Shown here: one piece after another, positions 1 through 8,623 of the stretch
How positions within the stretch are numbered: position 1 is the first letter of the stretch
Layout: every line of letters begins with the position of its first letter
DNA from: Candidatus Delongbacteria bacterium
Lineage (GTDB): Bacteria; CAIWAD01
Reading direction: 5' to 3'
Length of the DNA: 64,000 bases
NCBI GenBank assembly: GCA_020634015.1
Contig: JACKCN010000002.1
Coordinates: 186,001-250,000, forward strand
Position numbers and translations under genes: made by a program
The notes under the pieces: generated by a model
Told to the model about the DNA's origin: nothing
What the model saw: only the letters and a program-made list of their open reading frames with translations
The model's database searches: none

Positions 1-563
1 CGCACGTTCAACCGTTCCGTGGGGGTCGTGAATCGCCATTGATACTCCTGTTCCATGGGCATGAAGGGAGACACGTGGAAGTCCTTGCTGAAGTGCCAGC
101 CATGAAACCGCCCTTCCGGGACAGCCGTGTCCAGTGGCAGCACATGCGCCCTGCGCTCGTTCCAGGGTGTGTTGGTCACTTCGGCCACGATCGCGGCCAG
201 AGTGTCGCCATCCTTGTGCCAGCAGTAGTAGAAACTGACCGGGTTGAAACACAGGCCCAGTACGCGCGGCTGGGTCAGCAGCAGGATCGGTCCTTCCGGC
301 CATATCCCGCAGGAGTCATGCACGGTCCTGCGCACGGCTTCCGCCAGAGGGCTCTTCGGGTCGCCGTGGTAGTCGCTGCGGCGGAACTCCACCAGAGCGC
401 GGTGCCGTGTGCTCCAGAGCAGCGAGTCCGCGAACAGCGTATCCAGCCGATCCAGATCGAATCCGCACATCACGAGCGAGGTGCGGAATCGGTGGATCCG
501 CGGACTGCGCCGGTCGTGCACCACGGTACCCCGGTAGATTCCGCTGCGGTCCGGGCCGTTCAC
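1..563 (-). CDS. DUF1365 family protein (3' end outside window)
   Basis: The reading frame runs off the left edge. It starts with GTG at 561-563, which overlaps the TGA of the upstream oxidoreductase (GTGA). About 187 residues are visible. Family hallmarks can be read: an early 'HDRR' region, a central FNPVSFYYC segment, then EVTNTPWNER and FHVSPFMPM. DUF1365 proteins are nearly always encoded beside a flavin amine-oxidase-like protein and a cyclopropane-fatty-acid-synthase-type methyltransferase. They are linked to modified membrane lipids and singlet-oxygen responses in proteobacteria, with the biochemical role unsettled. The neighbours here fit that cluster. I would expect a CFA-synthase-like gene just beyond the left edge, but it is not visible. 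Confidence 0.88.
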   Translation of the reverse strand, partial: MNGPDRSGIYRGTVVHDRRSPRIHRFRTSLVMCGFDLDRLDTLFADSLLWSTRHRALVEFRRSDYHGDPKSPLAEAVRRTVHDSCGIWPEGPILLLTQPRVLGLCFNPVSFYYCWHKDGDTLAAIVAEVTNTPWNERRAHVLPLDTAVPEGRFHGWHFSKDFHVSPFMPMEQEYQWRFTTPTERLNV

Positions 564-1810
564 AGACTCAGCCCGAATCCGGCGCAGACGTCCATCGCAC
601 TGCGCAGACCGTCTTCGTGAAAGCCATTGCCGCACCATGCACCACAGTACCAGGTCCGGCGCTGGCCATTCAGCGTGGGCAGCAGGCGTCGCCCGGCAAC
701 AGCGGCTGCCGTGTACACCGGATGCTCGTAGTCTATGCGCGCCAGAATGCTCGCCGGATCGATGTCCTGGGTGCTGTTCAGGCTCACCAGCAAGGGTGTG
801 CTCACCGGAAGGCCCTGAAGCTGGTTCATCAGGTAGCTCACCGTGGCCAGCCCGCGCTCCTCCCGGGGAATCCGGCTGTTCCAGGCACCCCAGGCCTTGC
901 GCCGTGACGGCAGGATGCGGGCATCGGTGTGCATCACGGTCTCATTCGCCTGGTATGGAATCGACGAGAGCAGTTCCACTTCCCGGGGTGAGGGATCGTC
1001 CAGCAGGCGCAGGGCCTGATCGGAGTGCACGGCCAGGATCACCTGATCGAACAGGCGCGGCGGCTGCTCGGGAAAGCGCAGCTCCACCCCGGTGTCTGTC
1101 CGCCGGATTCCGGCCACCGGGCACGAGCTGTGGGCCCTCCCCGTGAACTGCTTGAGCAGGGCGCGCACGTACACGTCGGAGCCGCCCTGCACCGTGCGCC
1201 ACTCCGGACGCCCCTTGAGGTCCAGCATCCGGTGGTGGTCAAAGAAGCGCACGAAGGTCTGCGCGGGAAACTCCAGCAGCATGCGCGGATCGGCGCTCCA
1301 GAGTGCCGAGCCCATCGGCAGCAGGTAGTTCTCGCGGAAGGTCCGCGACCAGCCACCGCGGTCCAGAAACTCGCCCAGGCTGAGATCCTGGTCCTTGTCC
1401 CGGGCCAGTTCGCGGGCTTCCCGGTTGAAGCTCACAATGTCCCGCAGCATGTGATGGAAGGCCGGAGAGAACAGGTTGCGCCGCTGGCTGAACAACTGGC
1501 CCGGACTGCTGCCGTTGTACTCCAGGCCGCTGCGTTCATTCTTCACCGAAAAGCTCATGGTGCTGGCCCGCGACTCCACGTCCAGCTGTTGCAGCAAGCG
1601 CGTGAACAGGGGATAGTTGTGTTCGTTGAACACGATGAATCCCGAGTCCACAGCCAGCTCCCGTCCTTCCTGCCGGATCTGGTGGGTGTGCACGTGCCCA
1701 CCGAAACGCGGGGCGGCCTCGAACAGTTCCACCTGATGGACACGTCCCAGCACATGGGCGGCACCCAGGCCGGAAATGCCGGATCCGATCACGGCCAGAT
1801 GCTCTCTCAT
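560..1810 (-). CDS. NAD(P)/FAD-dependent amine-oxidase-like protein
   Basis: 416 residues. The N-terminus carries a Rossmann FAD-binding fingerprint (AVIGSGISGLGAAHVLG, about residues 5-21) followed by the acidic strand end 'VELFEAAPRFGGH', typical of the flavin amine oxidase/protoporphyrinogen-oxidase fold. A longer upstream extension is open, but ATG 1808-1810 is chosen because it overlaps the stop of the upstream DUF1295 gene (ATGA) and begins one strand before the dinucleotide-binding motif. Related proteins next to DUF1365 act on fatty acyl chains, for example desaturation on the way to furan fatty acids in Rhodobacter. That substrate is inferred here from gene order only. No signal peptide; probably cytoplasmic or membrane-associated. 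Confidence 0.85.
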   Translation of the reverse strand: MREHLAVIGSGISGLGAAHVLGRVHQVELFEAAPRFGGHVHTHQIRQEGRELAVDSGFIVFNEHNYPLFTRLLQQLDVESRASTMSFSVKNERSGLEYNGSSPGQLFSQRRNLFSPAFHHMLRDIVSFNREARELARDKDQDLSLGEFLDRGGWSRTFRENYLLPMGSALWSADPRMLLEFPAQTFVRFFDHHRMLDLKGRPEWRTVQGGSDVYVRALLKQFTGRAHSSCPVAGIRRTDTGVELRFPEQPPRLFDQVILAVHSDQALRLLDDPSPREVELLSSIPYQANETVMHTDARILPSRRKAWGAWNSRIPREERGLATVSYLMNQLQGLPVSTPLLVSLNSTQDIDPASILARIDYEHPVYTAAAVAGRRLLPTLNGQRRTWYCGAWCGNGFHEDGLRSAMDVCAGFGLSL

Positions 1811-2565
1811 GGGCGTGGCCTCCACGGAAAGAACGCATTGGTTCGCCTTGCGTACTCGGGCCAGCCTTCTCGCTGGCTCATCGTGCGTTCCAGCAGGGGG
1901 ACCCCCGAGCCGAAGCGCAGCAGAAGGGTCATGATCACGGGCGAAAAGATGCTGGCACCGGCTCCCGCGGCCAGAGCCAGCAGGTAGATTCCCCACCAGA
2001 ACACGGCTTCGCCGAAGTAGTTTGGATGACGACTGCAGCGCCAGAGTCCTTCCGTATACAGTCCCCGTCCGCCTTCCCGGCGGAATCTTGCCAGTTGGGC
2101 ATCACCCACACTTTCCCATGCCAGACCGGCGAGGGCCAGCAGCACACCCGCCCCATCCAGCCAGGGTGTGAGACCAGCGTCGCTCTGGATCACCGCAGGC
2201 AATGGCCGGGCCACGACCCAGAGAATGGATGCCTGCAACAGGAAGACGGTGAACAGGCTGCGCCACCACCAGGTGGCACCGGCCTGTTCGCGCCAGCGCC
2301 GATAGCGGGCATCTTCGCCCCGGTGGCGCTTGCCGATATGCCAGGCCAGCCGCAGCCCCCAGACCCAGATCAGAACCAGCAGAAGGCTGGAACGCGGTGT
2401 GGGGTCCGTCCGCAGAAAGTGCCAGCTGGCCAGCAGCACGAAACCCGGTCCCCAGGCGATGTCCAGAATGCTGGCGTCGCGTCGGCGCAGACTTTCCAGC
2501 CAGAGCAGTCCAAAAGCGATTGCCAGAGGCAGGGCATCCGCCGGATTGAGCCAGGGAGGTATCAT
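1807..2565 (-). CDS. DUF1295 membrane protein, steroid 5-alpha-reductase-like
   Basis: 252 residues with about six hydrophobic segments. The C-terminal half has the isoprenylcysteine methyltransferase/5-alpha-reductase signature: 'GLWRCSRHPNYFGE' around residues 170-183, then a Gly-Ala-rich helix and a terminal 'YARRTNAFFPWRP'. DUF1295 proteins are predicted NADPH-dependent reductases of lipid-like substrates in the inner membrane. Start ATG 2563-2565 overlaps the stop of the DUF2878 gene (ATGA), which outranks the upstream in-frame starts. It is the second gene of a four-gene operon with the oxidoreductase and DUF1365, so a role in modifying membrane fatty acids or quinones is likely but not shown. 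Confidence 0.85.
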   Translation of the reverse strand: MIPPWLNPADALPLAIAFGLLWLESLRRRDASILDIAWGPGFVLLASWHFLRTDPTPRSSLLLVLIWVWGLRLAWHIGKRHRGEDARYRRWREQAGATWWWRSLFTVFLLQASILWVVARPLPAVIQSDAGLTPWLDGAGVLLALAGLAWESVGDAQLARFRREGGRGLYTEGLWRCSRHPNYFGEAVFWWGIYLLALAAGAGASIFSPVIMTLLLRFGSGVPLLERTMSQREGWPEYARRTNAFFPWRPRP

Positions 2566-3104
2566 GCCTTGCCTTCCTTGCTCAACGCCAATCTCAGGGC
2601 GGGGCGGTTCTCGCTCAGCACTCGGCCAAGGCTTGACAGAAACAAGGACCAGCACAGGCCGATGACCAGCAGCCCCGGAAGTGCCACCTCAACCGCCTGC
2701 ATTCTGTGGGCAGCCATATAGGCCAGCGGTGCGCCCGCCAGTCCCAGAAAGGGAGCCGCCCAGGCCCGCCGAAGCAGCGAACGCAATGAATGTCGCACCG
2801 TGAGGGCGAAGGACAACCAGAGAGCCCAGATCCAGGCTGGAGCCAACCAATCGAAGGATCGGGACGGCGCATAGTCCACCAGCCCCAGCATGGAGAGGAT
2901 GCTGTCCAGACAGCCTCCGGCAAGGGTCAGCAACAGCACGAAACCCAGTTCGCGTCCCGGATCCTTGAGCAGCCGCAGTTGCACCAACAGAAACAGCAGT
3001 GCCATGGCCACTCCCGGCAGCGAGCTGCCACGAGCGGCACCCAGTACCGCCGCGAACCAGACCAGTTGGTTCGCCAGTGCATTTCCCAGCAGCCATGGAA
3101 CCAC
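2562..3104 (-). CDS. DUF2878 family membrane protein
   Basis: 180 residues, almost entirely hydrophobic, with five to six membrane segments. Features of DUF2878 can be read: an N-terminal 'GNALANQLVWFAAVLGA' helix, a central 'PAWIWALWLSFALTVRHSL', and 'FLGLAGAPLAYMAAHRMQAV'. Function unknown; the family often travels with DUF1295/DUF1365/FAD-oxidoreductase genes. The GTG at 3113 lies directly on the ribosome-binding site (AGGAG, 3114-3118). The GTG at 3102-3104, nine bases downstream of that site, is the more plausible start. First gene of the operon, just downstream of the palindromic operator at 3125-3143. Confidence 0.78.
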   Translation of the reverse strand: MVPWLLGNALANQLVWFAAVLGAARGSSLPGVAMALLFLLVQLRLLKDPGRELGFVLLLTLAGGCLDSILSMLGLVDYAPSRSFDWLAPAWIWALWLSFALTVRHSLRSLLRRAWAAPFLGLAGAPLAYMAAHRMQAVEVALPGLLVIGLCWSLFLSSLGRVLSENRPALRLALSKEGKA

Positions 3105-3124
3105 GATATCCACTCCTCAATAAA

Positions 3125-3143
3125 TAGGACGAAATCGGTCCTA
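3125..3143. promoter_or_regulatory. Palindromic operator upstream of the DUF2878-DUF1365 operon
   Basis: Perfect 6-bp inverted repeat TAGGAC - 7 nt - GTCCTA in an otherwise AT-rich stretch, lying between the ribosome-binding site (3114-3118) and a possible -10 box (3143-3148). The position is typical of a repressor or redox-sensor site. I cannot name the regulator; no regulator gene is next to the operon in the window. Confidence 0.5.
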
Positions 3144-3171
3144 AATTAGCTCTCGAAGGGTATCCGGACAA
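3143..3171 (-). promoter_or_regulatory. Candidate sigma-70-type promoter of the DUF2878 operon
   Basis: On the minus strand TTGTCC (3166-3171) and TAATTT (3143-3148) are separated by 17 nt. Both boxes are imperfect. The -10 box abuts the palindrome at 3125-3143, which would put the operator over the transcription start. Confidence 0.35.
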
Positions 3172-3480
3172 GCTCAAGCGCGCGGATCGCACAGGGCAGT
3201 ACGATTCTTTCGGGGATTGGATTCCGGTTTGATCCATGCTTTTGGCTTTGGAAACCGGGACTTGCCAAGAATAGCTGAGTTATCATCATACGAGTGTCGA
3301 GGACGGCGACCGGAGAGCGTGGGTTAACGATCATCGTCAGAGTTGTCGGGCAAACTCTCGCTCATACTCCCTGAATTTGCCTACCTTGACGGTCCCTTTT
3401 CGCGGACAGTCCGAGTCGCAGGCTTTCCGCGAACAGGTCAACGCGAACTCAATCAGTGTTTAATGAAGCGAGGATCCTGC
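3172..3480. other. Divergent intergenic region, no gene seen
   Basis: Separates the minus-strand lipid operon from the plus-strand lipoprotein. Short open frames here (for example 3146-3334 minus) have no start signal or recognisable sequence. It must hold the lipoprotein promoter, but I see no convincing boxes. Confidence 0.5.
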
Positions 3481-4269
3481 ATGAAGACTCCCTGGAAACT
3501 GTTTGCCGCCCTGGGCCTGAGCGCTCTGTTGGGATTCGGCTTGATCTCCTGCGAAGACGACAGCAGCGACAGCAACAACACCGGTGCCGATGCCGTGGTT
3601 GGCATCTGGCAGCACACCGAGGCCGGTGTCGACGAAGAGACCATCCAGATGACCTCCACGGGAGCGATCACCTGGGTGCTGGCCGATCTGGCCGCCGAGA
3701 CCTGCATCAGTTTCGAGGGCACCTGGAGTGCCGATGCCGACAGCATCACCACCACCGGCACGGTGGGCACCAGCAGCGTGGCCTACACCGTCAGCGGCAA
3801 CACCCTGACCATTGTTGACGAAGACGGTGAGGACTTCAGCTACACCCGCATCTCGACCATGATCGACTGCGACCATTACAACTTCGGCAGCACCACGGGC
3901 ACGATGACCGCCACCATCGACGGCACGGTGTACACCCTCAACTCCTTCACCACGGCCATGCGCGCCGATGGGGCGATGGGCATCGTCGCCGGCGACTTCA
4001 CCCGCCAGATCCAGTTCAACCTGCTGGGCGACACCGCGGGCACCTACAGCCTGGGCACGGCGGGCAACTCGGCCACCTACATTCCCAACATCGCCACGCC
4101 GCTGGACCTGTTCATGGCCACTTTCGGCATGGGCTCGGGCAGCGTGGAGATCACCTCGGTGGCCAACGACACCATCACGGGCACCTTCTCCTTCACGGGC
4201 GTGCCCCTGTCGGGAACCGGCAGCCACACCATCACCAATGGCAGCTTCTCGATTCCCATCACCCAGTAG
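3481..4269 (+). CDS. Lipoprotein of unknown function
   Basis: 262 residues. ATG 3481 is preceded by a GAGG site and gives a classic lipoprotein signal: two lysines, a hydrophobic run, then lipobox GLISC with the modified cysteine at residue 24, followed by acidic residues and a Ser/Asp/Asn-rich linker. The longer frame starting at 3343 lacks these. The body has a lipocalin/calycin-like region (GIWQHTE..., with strands ending in 'SFEGTWSADADSITTTG' and a Tyr-rich end at about residue 125), then a second beta-rich domain rich in Thr and Gly that ends 'GSFSIPITQ'. Likely outer-membrane anchored. No neighbour suggests a function. A strong terminator follows, so it is probably monocistronic. Confidence 0.82.
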   Translation: MKTPWKLFAALGLSALLGFGLISCEDDSSDSNNTGADAVVGIWQHTEAGVDEETIQMTSTGAITWVLADLAAETCISFEGTWSADADSITTTGTVGTSSVAYTVSGNTLTIVDEDGEDFSYTRISTMIDCDHYNFGSTTGTMTATIDGTVYTLNSFTTAMRADGAMGIVAGDFTRQIQFNLLGDTAGTYSLGTAGNSATYIPNIATPLDLFMATFGMGSGSVEITSVANDTITGTFSFTGVPLSGTGSHTITNGSFSIPITQ

Positions 4270-4313
4270 TTTCCACCGGGCCTCCGGGCGGAGGCACGGT
4301 GAGTGCGATACAA

Positions 4314-4346
4314 GCGGTTCCGGTCTGACCGGAACCGCCTTTTTTT
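4314..4346 (+). terminator. Rho-independent terminator after the lipoprotein gene
   Basis: An 11-bp perfect stem (4314-4324 with 4328-4338) with a 3-nt loop is followed by a run of seven T. Canonical and very strong. Confidence 0.93.
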
Positions 4347-4447
4347 GACCCGGGCACACCCGGGCCGAAGAGCGGGAATCCTATCTTCGGCGCTTCGTCG
4401 GGGAACAGCCCCGGCGAACTGGAATCATCGCGAGCAAAGGATCATCC

Positions 4448-6172
4448 ATGAGCGACAAGGACACCCGCCCGGAAGGCGGCGAGGCCGAGGCCCCGCGCAA
4501 GGGCCTGGATTTCATTCGTGAAATCATTGCCGAAGACCTGAAGAGCGGCAAGCACACGACTGTGCACACGCGCTTTCCTCCCGAGCCCAACGGCCACCTG
4601 CACATCGGGCACGCCAAGTCGATCTGCTTGAATTTCAGCGTGGCGGCCGAGAATGGGGGGCTGACCAACCTGCGCTTCGACGACACCAATCCGGAAACCG
4701 AAGAGCAGAGCTACGTTGATGCGATCAAGCGGGATGTGCACTGGCTGGGATTCGACTGGGACGAGCGCGAGTATCACGCCTCCGACTATTTCGGGCAGCT
4801 TTACATCTGGGCCCAGGACCTGGTCCGCTCCGGCAAGGCCTACGTCTGCAGCCTGAGCGATGCCCAGATCCGCGAGTATCGCGGCACGGTCACCGAACCG
4901 GGGCGCAACAGCCCCGATCGCGAACGCCCGGCCGAGGAGAGCCTGCGCCTGCTCGAGGAGATGCGCCAGGGACTGCACCCCGACGGCACCTACACGCTGC
5001 GCGCGAAGATCGCCATGGATCATGTGAACATGAAGATGCGCGACCCACTGGTCTACCGCATCCGGCGCGTGGCACACCATCGGGCGGGTGACAGCTGGAA
5101 CATCTACCCGATGTACGATTTCGCCCATGGGCTCAGCGATTCCATCGAGGGCATCACGCATTCGCTCTGCACTCTGGAGTTCGAGAACAACCGTGAGCTC
5201 TATGACTGGTTCCTGGACAACCTGGAGGTGCCCAGTCGCCCGCGCCAGATTGAATTCGCCCGCCTGAACCTGGGCTGGACCGTGATGAGCAAGCGCCGCC
5301 TGCTGGAACTGGTGCGCGACGGCCATGTGAAGGGCTGGGATGATCCGCGCCTGCCCACCATCGCGGGCATGCGCCGCCGTGGGTATTCTCCGCGTGCGAT
5401 CCGCGAGTTCTGCGACCGCGTGGGTGTGGCACGCCGGGAGAGTACGGTGGACATCGCCCTGCTCGAGTCCGTGCTGCGCGAAGACCTGAACTACCACTCT
5501 CCGCGTACGATGGCTGTGCTGCGTCCGTTGAAAGTGGTCATCGAGAACTGGCCCGAGGATCGTGAAGACTGGCTGGAAGCACAGATCAACCCCGAGCAGC
5601 CGGAGCTGGGCAGTCGCCGTGTGCCTTTCTCGCGGGAACTCTGGATCGAGCGCGAGGACTTCATGGAGAATCCCCCCAAGGACTTCTTCCGTCTGGCTCC
5701 GGGCCGCGAGGTGCGCTTGCGCTCGGGCTACTTCATCACCTGCACCTCGGTGATCAAGAACGAACAGGGCGAGATCACCGAACTGCGCTGCAGCCACGAT
5801 CCGGAAACCCGTGGCGGCAATGCGCCCGACGGGCGCAAGGTGAAGGCCACCCTGCACTGGGTGTCCGCGGCCCACGCGATTCCCGCCGAAGTGCGCCTCT
5901 ATGACCGGCTGTTCACAGTGGAAAATCCGAACAAGGTGCCCGAAGGCGGCAGTTTCCTTGATTGGCTCAACCCGGCTGCTCTGGAGACCGTGCAGCCTGC
6001 CTGGGTGGAAGCGGACCTGGATGGCAAGGAGGCAGGCTGGGCCTGCCAGTTCGAGCGGCTGGGCTATTTCTGCGTGGATCCGGACAGCCGCCCGGGAGCG
6101 CTGGTCTTCAATCGCACGGTCACCCTGCGTGACACCTGGGCGCGCATCCAGTCCCGGGGGCCCCGAAGCTGA
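4448..6172 (+). CDS. glnS: Glutaminyl-tRNA synthetase
   Basis: 574 residues, close to the usual 550-560 for bacterial GlnRS. Charges tRNA-Gln with glutamine in the cytoplasm. The class I HIGH motif is seen as 'HIGHAKS' within 'PPEPNGHLHIGHAKS' (about residues 44-58), and the KMSKS loop as 'VMSKRRL' (about residues 278-284). The acceptor-binding domain and C-terminal beta-barrels ('LRSGYFITC', 'KVKATLHWVSAAHA', 'YDRLF') follow in order. ATG 4448 has an AAGGA site upstream. A GlnRS implies direct glutaminylation rather than sole dependence on GatCAB. Monocistronic between two terminators. Confidence 0.98.
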   Translation: MSDKDTRPEGGEAEAPRKGLDFIREIIAEDLKSGKHTTVHTRFPPEPNGHLHIGHAKSICLNFSVAAENGGLTNLRFDDTNPETEEQSYVDAIKRDVHWLGFDWDEREYHASDYFGQLYIWAQDLVRSGKAYVCSLSDAQIREYRGTVTEPGRNSPDRERPAEESLRLLEEMRQGLHPDGTYTLRAKIAMDHVNMKMRDPLVYRIRRVAHHRAGDSWNIYPMYDFAHGLSDSIEGITHSLCTLEFENNRELYDWFLDNLEVPSRPRQIEFARLNLGWTVMSKRRLLELVRDGHVKGWDDPRLPTIAGMRRRGYSPRAIREFCDRVGVARRESTVDIALLESVLREDLNYHSPRTMAVLRPLKVVIENWPEDREDWLEAQINPEQPELGSRRVPFSRELWIEREDFMENPPKDFFRLAPGREVRLRSGYFITCTSVIKNEQGEITELRCSHDPETRGGNAPDGRKVKATLHWVSAAHAIPAEVRLYDRLFTVENPNKVPEGGSFLDWLNPAALETVQPAWVEADLDGKEAGWACQFERLGYFCVDPDSRPGALVFNRTVTLRDTWARIQSRGPRS

Positions 6173-6214
6173 TCATGCTCTGACAGCACTGTGTTAGTCG
6201 ATTCACAAGTCTTC

Positions 6215-6245
6215 GGGGGCAATCACATTGCCCCCTTTTCTTTTG
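6215..6245 (+). terminator. Rho-independent terminator of glnS
   Basis: Stem GGGGGCAAT/ATTGCCCCC (6215-6223 with 6227-6235) followed by TTTTCTTTT. Confidence 0.9.
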
Positions 6246-6348
6246 CTTTGAAAGCAATTTCGCCGAATCGGCGGGAATGCACTTGTGAAGGAATAAACTC
6301 GATTAGTCGTTCTGTCGATACCTGTCTCAGCCAATACAGGAGAGTATC

Positions 6349-8196
6349 ATGAAGCATTTGAGAATGGACGTGTTGCTGGTCTTGGTCCTCGGGGTGTTCG
6401 CCCTTGGGGGCTGGCTCAGTGCGGGTGAGGAACATGCCCTGATCGTGGAAATGGCCCTGCCCCTGGGGCTGGTCAGCGTCGTTTTCGTGCTCATCTACAA
6501 CATGGCCCTCTGGCGCATCCGTCGCCGTGTGGAGGGTCTGGTGGATGCCATCCGCGAAGGGCGGCTGAACGAGCGTCTCGACCCTGCCAGCGTGGCCAGC
6601 GATCTGCGTCCGCTGGTGCTGGCACTGCACGACGTGGCCGATTCCTTCACGAGCCTGCTCAACGATCTGCCAATTCCGCTGATCACCATCGATGGGTCCT
6701 TCCGATTGCAGTACGCGAACGGCATGGCTCTGGCCGTAGGAAAGGTGAAGGACATGGAGCACGCTCCCGTGCATTGCCATGAGATGTTCCAGGCCGAGCA
6801 CTGCAACACGGAAAAGTGCGCGCTGGGGCGTTGCATGAAGAGTGGCAAGGGGGAAGCCGGATCGCAGGTGGCTCGGCCCGCGGGGCAGCATTTCGAGATC
6901 GACTACCAGGCGGTGCCACTGAAGTCCGCTGATGGCCGTGTACGCGGGGCGGTGGAAATCATCATCGATCGCACGGCGCTCAATCGCCAGCAGGAGCAGA
7001 TGCGCCAGGTGAGCGCCTACCAGAGCGTGGAAGTCAAGCGGCTCTCGCACTGCCTGGACCAGCTGGCCGCCGGTGACCTGACCACCGCGTATCACACGGC
7101 CAAGGGCAACGAGAACACCACCGAGGTTCACGAGCGCTTCACGGGCATCGCCACGGTCTTCAACAGTGCGGTCGGCAGCATCGCCTCGACCATGGGCAAG
7201 GTACGCTCCAGCATTCTCGTGCTCTCCAATTCGGCGGAAGAACTGTCGGTGACCGCGCGCGAACTGCTCTCGCGCAGCCACGAGATGAGCACGGGGTCCG
7301 ACGCCGCGACCCAGACCACCGGAGAAGTCTCGCACCGCATCACCAGCATCGCCAGCGCGGCCGAGGAACTGAGCGTGAACACGCGGACCGTTTCGGGCAC
7401 GGCTTCCGGCATCTCCAACAACATGAACAGCGTGGCCGCGGCCATTGAAGAGATCTCCAGTTCCATCGGCAGCATCGTGCGTCACGCCGAGGAAGGCTGG
7501 CAGGTCAGTCAGCAGGCCAGCGGGCTGGTGGGCGAAGCGACACGCACCATGGAAACCCTGGGTCTCTCGGCCAAGGAGATCGGTCAGGTCACCAAGGTCA
7601 TCGAGAGCATTGCCGACCAGACCAATCTGCTGGCGCTGAACGCCACCATCGAAGCGGCCCGCGCGGGTGAGGCGGGCAAGGGCTTCTCGGTGGTCGCCGG
7701 CGAGATCAAGGAACTGGCGCGCCAGAGCGCCAACGCGGCAAAGGACATCGGCCAGCGGATCAACGGGGTACAGCAGAGCAGCAACAATGCGGTGAGTGCC
7801 ATTGCCGGCATCGAAGGCATCATCCACACGGTCAGTTCCTCGGTGGAAAGCATCCGCAGCTCGGTGCAGGAACAGAATTCGGCCGTGAACGAAATCAGCA
7901 GCCACGTGGCCGACGTGACTCAGGGAGTGGGCCAGATCGCCAACTCGATCAACGAAAGTGCCGAAGGAGCGGTGGCCATCTCGCGTGATGTCAACGAAGC
8001 GGCGCGCGGAGCACGGATCACGGCGGAGACCATGGACGGTGTCTCGGGCCGGATCCTCCAGACCACCAGTGGCGCAACCCAGATGGAGAATGCGGCCCAG
8101 GAACTGGCGCGTCTCGCCGTCGAACTGGAAGCGATGGCCGTGCAGTTCAAGCTGGATGAGCCCAGCCTGCAGCGCGTTTCGGCTCTGGAGGCCTGA
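6349..8196 (+). CDS. Methyl-accepting chemotaxis protein with Cys-cluster PAS domain
   Basis: 615 residues. Two hydrophobic helices near the N-terminus (about 7-24 and 35-52) have hardly any periplasmic loop between them, so sensing is probably cytoplasmic. A PAS domain (about 100-205, 'IPLITIDGSFRLQYAN') carries four cysteines at 143, 152, 157 and 162 in a C-x8-C-x4-C-x4-C pattern, suggesting metal, heme or redox sensing. A HAMP-like segment comes next, then the MCP signalling domain with the conserved hairpin tip 'DQTNLLALNATIEAARAGE' (about 424-442). ATG 6349 has an AGGAG site. It would signal through CheA/CheW, whose genes are not in the window. No methylation-enzyme genes are adjacent. 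Confidence 0.95.
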   Translation: MKHLRMDVLLVLVLGVFALGGWLSAGEEHALIVEMALPLGLVSVVFVLIYNMALWRIRRRVEGLVDAIREGRLNERLDPASVASDLRPLVLALHDVADSFTSLLNDLPIPLITIDGSFRLQYANGMALAVGKVKDMEHAPVHCHEMFQAEHCNTEKCALGRCMKSGKGEAGSQVARPAGQHFEIDYQAVPLKSADGRVRGAVEIIIDRTALNRQQEQMRQVSAYQSVEVKRLSHCLDQLAAGDLTTAYHTAKGNENTTEVHERFTGIATVFNSAVGSIASTMGKVRSSILVLSNSAEELSVTARELLSRSHEMSTGSDAATQTTGEVSHRITSIASAAEELSVNTRTVSGTASGISNNMNSVAAAIEEISSSIGSIVRHAEEGWQVSQQASGLVGEATRTMETLGLSAKEIGQVTKVIESIADQTNLLALNATIEAARAGEAGKGFSVVAGEIKELARQSANAAKDIGQRINGVQQSSNNAVSAIAGIEGIIHTVSSSVESIRSSVQEQNSAVNEISSHVADVTQGVGQIANSINESAEGAVAISRDVNEAARGARITAETMDGVSGRILQTTSGATQMENAAQELARLAVELEAMAVQFKLDEPSLQRVSALEA

Positions 8197-8258
8197 GGCT
8201 TGCGCCGGTCTGGCGCGCCCACCGTATCTTCACGCAATCAAAACCGTGGAGGTACGTC

Positions 8259-8558
8259 ATGCATGTGCTGCTGGACCTGAGCGTCGTGCCACTGGGCGTG
8301 GGCATTTCCTTGTCGCCTTATGTGGCGGCCTGCGAGAAGATTCTGCGCGCAGCGGGGCTGAATGCCCGCCTGCACGCCTACGGCACCAACATCGAAGGGG
8401 AATGGGACGAGGTCTTTGCCGCGGTGAGGGCCTGCCACGAGGAACTGCACCGGATGGGTGCACCCCGTGTCACCACCTCGATCCGGATGGGCACCCGCAC
8501 CGATCGGGTCCAGGGCCTGGACGACAAGGTGCGCAGCGTGGAAGACAAACTGACCTGA
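8259..8558 (+). CDS. MTH1187-family thiamine-binding protein (UPF0045)
   Basis: 99 residues, the normal size for the family. Recognisable segments: 'LSVVPLGVGISLSPYVA' at the N-terminus, 'HAYGTNIEGEWDEVFAAV' in the middle and 'VTTSIRMGTRTDR' towards the end. This ferredoxin-like fold binds thiamine or its pyrimidine moiety and is cytoplasmic. The start is supported by GGAGG seven bases upstream. No TPP riboswitch is visible ahead of it. It follows the chemoreceptor by 62 bp and could be co-transcribed. Confidence 0.9.
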   Translation: MHVLLDLSVVPLGVGISLSPYVAACEKILRAAGLNARLHAYGTNIEGEWDEVFAAVRACHEELHRMGAPRVTTSIRMGTRTDRVQGLDDKVRSVEDKLT

Positions 8559-8564
8559 GCAACA

Positions 8565-8606
8565 GCCCGGATCGCGCCTGCCAGCGTGATCCGGGCCTTT
8601 CATTTC
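8565..8606. terminator. Terminator between convergent genes
   Basis: GCCCGGATC (8565-8573) pairs with GATCCGGGC (8588-8596) and is followed by TTTCATTT. It ends the thiamine-binding gene and may serve the minus-strand gene ending at 8624 as well. Confidence 0.75.
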
Positions 8607-8623
8607 CGTTGTGTGTCTGCGCC

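Noticed and set aside
6261..6273. CGCCGA-A-TCGGCG palindrome as a chemotaxis sigma-28 site
   Set aside because: It resembles the -10 of flagellar promoters only in part, and no TAAA-type -35 lies at the right distance.
6223..7905. 560-codon minus-strand open frame opposite the chemoreceptor
   Set aside because: Antisense shadow of a well-conserved MCP; His-rich, low-complexity translation.
8197..8258. TPP riboswitch ahead of the thiamine-binding protein
   Set aside because: Only 62 bp are available and none of the conserved thi-box bases are present.
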